64,000 nt of DNA from Knoellia sinensis KCTC 19936. GTDB taxonomy: Bacteria > Actinomycetota > Actinomycetes > Actinomycetales > Dermatophilaceae. The DNA lies in NCBI RefSeq assembly GCF_000768705.1, contig NZ_AVPJ01000003.1, positions 62,001-126,000 on the forward strand. Reading direction: 5' to 3'. The position numbers and the translations under genes are program-made. A model generated the notes under the pieces. That model did no database searches. It saw only the letters and a list, made by a program, of their open reading frames with translations, and was not told where the DNA came from. Shown here piece by piece: positions 58,752 through 64,000 of this stretch (position 1 is the first letter of the stretch; each line of letters opens with the position of its first letter).

Positions 58752-60466
58752 GCGGGGGCTCCCGTCTGGTCAAGGAGGGCGGAGAGGAAGGCGACCACGT
58801 CCATGTCCTTGGTGACGCCCTCGTAGCCCTTGTCGGTGGCACCGAGTGCCACCGTGCCGCCGTCGCCGTCAGGCTCGACGGCCTCGATGCCGGCGACGGT
58901 GAGGAGGTTGACCGCGTCGATGCGACGATCGGCTGCTCGGGGCACGTCGAGGGTCGGGACCGCGACGCGCGGTGCGTGACCGTGCTCTGCTGCGTAGGCC
59001 GCTGAGCGGTCGCGGAGCGCCTCGAAAACAGCCGAATCCCGGTGCGGCACAAGGGCATTGGCACCGACCGGCAACTCTGCGCGGGAGGCGCGCTCGAGCG
59101 GCTGCTCGCCTGCCAGCGGGAACATGCTCACGCCGGTGATGGGCTGGGTGCGCGTGGCGAGAGCTCCGTCGCGCTCGGTAACGGCCGTGGAGATGCGTTG
59201 TGCGACAACGCCATTCGCCAAAGCCTCGACCATTCCACCAGCCCGCTCGATCTCCTGGAATGCGGTCCACGCGGCCTGCGCCACGTCGTCGGTCAGCGCC
59301 TCGACGGCCCACGCACCGCCCGCGGGGTCGGTGACACGCGCGACGTTGGACTCCTCCGAGAGGAGGATCTGGGTGTTGCGGGCGATGCGGCGCGAGAAGG
59401 CCGTCGGCAGACCAGCCACCGTGTCGAAGGGCAGCACCGTGATGGCGTCGGCACCGCCAATGCTGGCACCGAAGGTGGCCAAGGTGCTCCGCAGGATGTT
59501 GGTCCAGGCGTCGTCACGCGTGAACATCCGACCGGCCGTCACAGCGTGCGTGAACGCACCGCGCGACTGCTCCGGGACGCCGATGCTTTCGCCGACCCGG
59601 GCCCACGTGCGGCGCAGCGCTCGCAGGGCAGCAGCAGTCAGGAACTGGTCCGCGCCCGCCGTCACGCGGAAGTCGATGTGACGGAACGCCTCCGCCGCGT
59701 CGACGCCCTCGGACTCGAGGTGGCGCAGGTAGGCCACCCCGGTCGCCAGAGCGAACGCGACCTCGTCAGGCACCGTCGCGCCAGCATCGGCGAACACGCG
59801 GGTGTCGACGGTGATGGCCCGGATTTCGCCGTTGCCATTGACGCGGCGCACGAAGTCCGCGATCGGAGCGAGGTCCGGAGTTGCGCCGGTGCGGGCTCCA
59901 GCCCCCAATGGGTCGAGCCCGAGGTTGCCGGACGCGGCAGCGGAACCGGACAGGACGGCATACAGGGCTTCGGCGGCGGCGACCTGGTCGTCCCACGAGG
60001 AGACGACGACGGGCGCGAGGTCGAGGCGGACGTCTGCGAGCGCCTCAACGACGTCGGACGCGGCGAGACCGTCGGCACCGACGTGCAGCCAGACCGAGGT
60101 CACGCCGTTCTCGAGGTCGCCCAGAACGGCTTTGCGGGTGGCTGCGGCGTCCGGGTCGTCGTGCAGTTGGCGCACGTCCCACGGCACGTCGGCGTCACGC
60201 AGCGTGCGGCCGCGAGTGAACGGCATGGCACCGGGCATGCCCAGAGGCGCGGGGTCGGCGGGGCGGGTGTAGAGCGGGTCGACGTCGAGGCCGCCCACGA
60301 GGTGGCTGCGCATCGATGCGACCGCGTCGTCGGCGCTGAGGAGCTGGTCCTCGGACCGCCCCTTGTTGACCACTGCGGCGGCGAGGTCTCGCCACTCCGC
60401 CTCCGTACGCTCCGGGAAGTGTGCCGCCAGCGTCATCGCCGCAGGCCGCTTCGGGGCCACCGTCAT
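58748..60466 (-). CDS. mutA: Methylmalonyl-CoA mutase, small (beta) subunit
   Basis: 572 residues. Same barrel fold as MutB, but the B12-binding DxHxxG motif is absent (the region reads [16 protein letters not shown]), as expected for the non-catalytic partner. Start at 60466 has AAGGAG upstream; the GTG at 60508 is less likely. First gene of the mutA-mutB-meaB operon. Confidence 0.95.
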
Positions 60467-60529
60467 GCACTTGCTCCTTGTGATTCGCCGGGTCGGCCCG
60501 CACCTCACGAGGTCTGCGAACCTCTCGTC

Positions 60530-60535
60530 ACACTA
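60530..60535 (-). promoter_or_regulatory. Candidate -10 box of the mutA-mutB-meaB operon
   Basis: TAGTGT on the minus strand gives a ~60-base leader that contains a GAGGT/ACCTC hairpin. The -35 is weak. Confidence 0.4.
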
Positions 60536-60712
60536 CCCGCGGCGCGGAGGGTGACAGACGAGAGTTTGCGCACATCAGCGTCACTTCTCGGTGTTGTTCG
60601 ACACCACTTCTTCGTATGCCGTCCGCCGCCTTTCGCTCGCTCAGTGAGCCTGCCGCGGGTCTAGCGTCATGGGTGGTTGCGAATCGCAAGCACTCATGTG
60701 AAGGAGTCCACC

Positions 60713-61360
60713 ATGTCCATCGTTCGCGTCGCGGCGTTCAGCATCTCCCTCGACGGTTTTGGCACTGGCGAGCCACAGACCTTGGAGGAGCCCTTCGGCC
60801 ACGCGGGTCAGCGGCTTCATGACTGGCTGTTCCCGCCCGAGACCGGCGGCGAGACCCGCGTGCGCTACGGCCTCGACGGGGCCCTGTCCATGGCCAGCTA
60901 CGACGACGGCACCGTCGGCGCCGAGATCATGGGGCGTCGCAAGTACTGGCCCTACCCCGGCCCCTGGACGGACGAGAGCTGGAAGGGCTGGTGGGGTGAC
61001 AACCCGCCGTTCCACACGCCGGTCTTCGTCATGACCCATCACCCCCACGAGTCGATCGAGATGGAGGGCGGGACGACTTTCCACTTCACCGACGGCACCC
61101 CCGCAGAGGTCCTTGCCAAGGCCCGTGAGGCTGCCGGCGACAAGGACGTCCGCATCGGTGGCGGCCCGACGATCGTCCGCGAGTTCCTCAAGGCTGGACT
61201 CGTCGACCATCTCCACCTCGTCGTCGCCCCCATCGTCCTGGGGCGCGGTGAATCCCTCTGGGAAGGGCTGGAGGGCATCGAGTCCCAGTTCGACATCTCG
61301 GCCACGAGCTCCGATCGGCCCGGCTTCGTCCACCAGTTCTGGCAGCGCAGGGTCGCGTGA
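60713..61360 (+). CDS. Dihydrofolate reductase-like (RibD C-terminal domain) protein
   Basis: 215 residues. VAAFSISLDGFGTGEPQTLEEPFG and VRIGGGPTIVREFLKAGLVDHLHLVVAPIVLGRGESLW match the RibD_C fold with its NADPH loop. Start at 60713 preceded by GGAG. TAGCGT at 60661-60666 may be its -10. It touches the next gene (TGATG), which is of the same family, so a tandem duplication is likely. Confidence 0.87.
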   Translation: MSIVRVAAFSISLDGFGTGEPQTLEEPFGHAGQRLHDWLFPPETGGETRVRYGLDGALSMASYDDGTVGAEIMGRRKYWPYPGPWTDESWKGWWGDNPPFHTPVFVMTHHPHESIEMEGGTTFHFTDGTPAEVLAKAREAAGDKDVRIGGGPTIVREFLKAGLVDHLHLVVAPIVLGRGESLWEGLEGIESQFDISATSSDRPGFVHQFWQRRVA

Positions 61361-61923
61361 TGGGACGCCTCCGCTACGGCATGATCACCTCGCTCGACGG
61401 CTACGCCCGCGATGCGTCGGGGTCCTTCGAATGGGCGACGCCGGACGACGACCTCCACGCCTTCGTCAACGACCACGAGCGCGGAGTGCGCACCTACGTC
61501 TACGGCCGTGGCCTCTGGGAGACGATGCGCTATTGGCAGGACCCACCGGCCGGGGACCTGACTGCGCCGGAGCACCGCGAGTTCGCTGCCCTGTGGCAGG
61601 AGATCGACAAGATCATCGTGTCGTCGACCCTGTCTCCGCCGACGGAACCCCGCGCCGAGCTCTGGCCGACGCTCGACCTCGACCGGCTCGCAACGCTGGT
61701 GCGGGAGAGCCCGACTGACGTGAGCATCGGCGGGCCGACCCTGGCCGCAGCGGCACTGGAGGCGGGACTCGTCGACGAGATCACGGCATACGTCATGCCC
61801 CACATCGCCGGCGGCGGCCTCCCCTGGTTGCCATCCGGTCTCACGACCGGACTCTCCCTGCGCGAGCAGCGGGCCTTCCGGGGAGGCGCCGTCGCACTCA
61901 TCTACGACGTTTCGAAAGGCTGA
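61360..61923 (+). CDS. Dihydrofolate reductase-like protein, second of a tandem pair
   Basis: 187 residues. RLRYGMITSLDGYARDASGSFEWATPDDDLHAFVN and DVSIGGPTLAAAALEAGLVDEITAYVMPHIAGGG; same RibD_C fold as its neighbour but clearly diverged. GTG at 61357 is an alternative start. Substrate unknown. Confidence 0.85.
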   Translation: MGRLRYGMITSLDGYARDASGSFEWATPDDDLHAFVNDHERGVRTYVYGRGLWETMRYWQDPPAGDLTAPEHREFAALWQEIDKIIVSSTLSPPTEPRAELWPTLDLDRLATLVRESPTDVSIGGPTLAAAALEAGLVDEITAYVMPHIAGGGLPWLPSGLTTGLSLREQRAFRGGAVALIYDVSKG

Positions 61924-61942
61924 CCCGGAGCCCGGACTCCCG

Positions 61943-62965
61943 TCAGTCGCGCCAGCCCAGCGCGGGGGCCACGTGGGTGAGGATGCTCTCCAGAAGGTGG
62001 GCGTTGTAGTCGACACCGAGGGTGTTGGGGATCGTCAGCAGCAGCGTGTCGGCGGCGGCGATGGCCTCGTCCTCGGCGAGCTGGCGCACCAACTCGTCCG
62101 GTTCGGCGGCATACGACTTCCCGAACCGCGCAAGCGAGCCATCGATCATGCCGACCTGGTCACTGCTGCGCCGGTCCGCACCGAAATAGGCGTGGTCCTG
62201 CGCCGTCACCAGCGGGAAGATGCTGCGGCTCACCGACGTCCGTGGGGTGCGGTCGTGGCCGGCCTCACGCCACGCGTCGTGGAACATCTGGATCTGCTCG
62301 GCCTGCAGCTGGTGGAAGGGCACCCCGGTGTCCTCGGTGAGCAGCGTCGAACTCATGAGGTTCATGCCCTGCTCCGCGGTCCAGACGGCCGTCGCGCGCG
62401 TGCCGGCACCCCACCAGATGCGGTCCCGAAGACCGTCCGAGTGTGGCTCGAGGCGCAGCAGGCCGGGCGGGTTGGGGAACATCGGGCGGGGGCTGGGCTC
62501 GGCGAACCCCTCGCCCTCCAAGAGGGTGAGGAACTGCGCCGTATGCCGTCGCGCCATGTCCGCGTCCGACTCGCCTTCGCGAGGTTCGTGACCGAAATGG
62601 CGGTAGCCCTCGATGACCTGCTCGGGCGATCCTCGGCTGATGCCCAACTGGAGGCGCCCCTGCGCGATGAGGTCGGCGGCCCCGGCGTCCTCGGCCATGT
62701 AGTGGGGGTTCTCGTAGCGCATGTCGATGACGCCTGTGCCGAGCTCGATCCGGCTCGTCCTCGCTCCGGCGGCGGCGAGCAGCGGGAAGGGCGATGCGAG
62801 CTGTTGGGCAAAGTGGTGCACCCGGAAGTACGCCCCGTCTGCCCCCACCTCCTCGGCCGCCACCGCCAGCTCGATCGACTGGAGCAACACGTCGGAGGCT
62901 GATCGGACAGCCGACTGCGGGTGGGGGTTCCAGTGGCCGAACGACAGGAATCCGATGTGCTTCAT
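61943..62965 (-). CDS. Luciferase-like (bacterial LLM) flavin monooxygenase family protein
   Basis: 340 residues. TIM-barrel LLM pattern: IELAVAAEEVGADGAYFRVHHFAQQLASPFPLLAAAGARTSRIELGTGVIDM and the F420/FMN-site stretch GRLQLGISRGSPEQVIEGY. May use FMN or F420; cannot be decided. Start at 62965 has no clear RBS. Stands alone between the reductase pair and map. Confidence 0.88.
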   Translation of the reverse strand: MKHIGFLSFGHWNPHPQSAVRSASDVLLQSIELAVAAEEVGADGAYFRVHHFAQQLASPFPLLAAAGARTSRIELGTGVIDMRYENPHYMAEDAGAADLIAQGRLQLGISRGSPEQVIEGYRHFGHEPREGESDADMARRHTAQFLTLLEGEGFAEPSPRPMFPNPPGLLRLEPHSDGLRDRIWWGAGTRATAVWTAEQGMNLMSSTLLTEDTGVPFHQLQAEQIQMFHDAWREAGHDRTPRTSVSRSIFPLVTAQDHAYFGADRRSSDQVGMIDGSLARFGKSYAAEPDELVRQLAEDEAIAAADTLLLTIPNTLGVDYNAHLLESILTHVAPALGWRD

Positions 62966-63037
62966 ACCTGCATTCAACACCGCAGGTCGACGCCCATTCC
63001 TTGCATCGAACTCCGACCTCCGGATCCTGCCTGCGGG

Positions 63038-63886
63038 TCAGTCGAGTGGAGCGTAGGTCGCGCCGAGCTCGCGCAACATGGCCTCGCCACCGTCGATGGC
63101 GGTGAGAACCCAGAGACCCTGCGAGGTCGCCGCCACGGTGTTCTCCCAGTGGGCCGCGCGGGAGCCGTCGTTCGTCACGACCGTCCAGTCGTCCTCGAGG
63201 ACGCGGTTGGCCTCGTCGCCCAGGGTCACCATCGGCTCGATCGCGATGGTCGTGGCGTCGACGACCTTGGGGCCCTTGCCGCTCACGCGGTAGTTCGGCA
63301 CCTGCGGGTCCATGTGCATCGACGTGCCGATGCCGTGCCCGACGTAGTCCTCGACGATGCCGTACTCCCGACCGCGCCGCTCCCCCGCCGCGGTGATGCT
63401 GTCCTCGACAGCCGCGCCCACGGCATACAGGCTTTCGCCCACGGCGAGGGCGGCGATGCCCGCCCACATCGAGGCCTCGGTGTCATCGATGAGTTCGAGG
63501 TCCTCCGGTCGACCCGCCTCACGACCGCCGACGATGAGCGAGATCGCCGCGTCACCGTGCCAGCCCTCGACGATGGCGCCGCAGTCGATGGAGAGGAGGT
63601 CACCCTCCTGCAGGACACGGGATCCGGGGATGCCATGGACGACCTCCTCGTTGACCGACGTGCAGAGCGTGCCGGTGAAGCCGTGATAGCCCAGGAAGCT
63701 CGGGATACCGCCGCCGTCGCGGATGTGGGCCTCGGCGAGCGCGTCGAGTTCCTTGGTCGTCATGCCGGGCTTCACCGAAGCGCGCATGAGCTCGAGCGTC
63801 TGGCCGACGAGCAACCCGGCGGCGCGCATGAGCAGCACCTGGTCGTGGGTCTTGGCCTCGATGCGCTCACGTCCGAACAATCCCAT
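63038..63886 (-). CDS. map: Type I methionine aminopeptidase
   Basis: 282 residues. Pita-bread fold with metal ligands in LLSIDCGAIVEGWHGDAAIS (two Asp), the catalytic His in YVGHGIGTSMHMDPQVPNY, and Glu in IEPMVTLG plus AHWENTVAAT. Removes N-terminal Met. The ATG at 63886 is seven bases after TAGGTT, so map probably has its own leaderless promoter instead of being read from secY-adk. Confidence 0.96.
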   Translation of the reverse strand: MGLFGRERIEAKTHDQVLLMRAAGLLVGQTLELMRASVKPGMTTKELDALAEAHIRDGGGIPSFLGYHGFTGTLCTSVNEEVVHGIPGSRVLQEGDLLSIDCGAIVEGWHGDAAISLIVGGREAGRPEDLELIDDTEASMWAGIAALAVGESLYAVGAAVEDSITAAGERRGREYGIVEDYVGHGIGTSMHMDPQVPNYRVSGKGPKVVDATTIAIEPMVTLGDEANRVLEDDWTVVTNDGSRAAHWENTVAATSQGLWVLTAIDGGEAMLRELGATYAPLD

Positions 63887-63893
63887 GGGGGGC

Positions 63894-63899
63894 AACCTA
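63894..63899 (-). promoter_or_regulatory. -10 box of a leaderless map promoter
   Basis: TAGGTT on the minus strand, seven bases from the ATG; no Shine-Dalgarno precedes the gene. Confidence 0.5.
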
Positions 63900-63926
63900 C
63901 CGGCGGCGACGCCCCTCCCCCAATCC

Positions 63927-63987
63927 GTCGACAGTAGACAAAGTCCCGCCTCGCGTATCGCGAGGCGGGACTTTGTCTACTCTCGAC
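63927..63987. repeat. Palindrome family copy C
   Basis: Arms 63927-63955 and 63959-63987 pair with one mismatch around the loop TAT. Outer arms match copies A and B (AGTAGACAAAGTCCCG); the inner CCTCGCG block is unique. It would terminate the gene beyond the window edge. Confidence 0.85.
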
Positions 63988-64000
63988 TGCTTGGGTCGGA

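Noticed and set aside
60467-60712. Possible B12 riboswitch upstream of mutA
   Set aside because: No B12-box-like conserved sequence is visible; only a short hairpin and a -10 candidate.

Overview
The window is high-G+C DNA (roughly 70%) from an actinobacterium. The evidence is the GTG starts, many genes with a -10 box directly against the start codon, actinobacterial families (DUF4245, DUF3311 paired with an SSS transporter, DUF2993, WXG100-like proteins), an L17 with a long C-terminal tail, and the gene order infA-rpmJ-rpsM-rpsK-rpsD-rpoA-rplQ. A Micrococcales/Intrasporangiaceae-type host is my inference only. No rRNA, tRNA, CRISPR, IS element or prophage was found, and no gene-free stretch exceeds 300 bases.

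Layout. 1-12.8 kb: the end of a peptide ABC ATPase, a pterin dehydratase / VIT1 / amidotransferase run, malQ, a monocarboxylate-type transporter pair, a possible type VII secretion substrate, ychF, a Nudix hydrolase and rmuC. 12.8-29.6 kb: a VapBC pair, a TetR/VOC divergon, a DsbA-like protein, ispH, xseAB, glpX, a PfkB kinase, fumarase, carbonic anhydrase, ohr, a GH1 beta-glucosidase and an amino-acid ABC transporter. 29.6-32.2 kb: glmM-rpsI-rplM. 32.4-48.5 kb: accessory DNA on both sides of truA (ArsR-MFS, flavoprotein, secreted GH13 amylase, a cell-wall-binding/PIG-L fusion, a GH65-phosphoglucomutase operon, and an AbiE-like toxin-antitoxin pair). 48.8-52.8 kb: the alpha ribosomal operon with rpoA. 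53.1-63 kb: a second insertion (a VapBC-type pair, a CPBP protease, the methylmalonyl-CoA mutase operon mutA-mutB-meaB, two reductase-like genes and a luciferase-family protein) that separates map from infA.

How the genes work together. malQ, the GH13 amylase, the GH65 phosphorylase-type enzyme with its phosphoglucomutase, and the GH1 enzyme form a set for alpha- and beta-glucoside use. The mutA-mutB-meaB operon links propionyl-CoA to succinate, next to TCA and gluconeogenic functions elsewhere (fumarase, GlpX). Three toxin-antitoxin-like pairs sit among housekeeping genes.

The most striking signal is not a gene. A 9-mer, GTATGCCGT, occurs 36 times on both strands (19 forward, 17 reverse), about once per 1.8 kb. 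A rough independent-base estimate predicts fewer than one. Copies lie in genes in several reading frames, where they use codons rare in this DNA, and are enriched between genes, including one inverted pair that forms a hairpin. This resembles a DNA uptake sequence more than a polarised chromosome motif. A second, unrelated palindrome family (AGTAGACAAAGTCCCG arms, three copies) flanks glmM and lies upstream of map.
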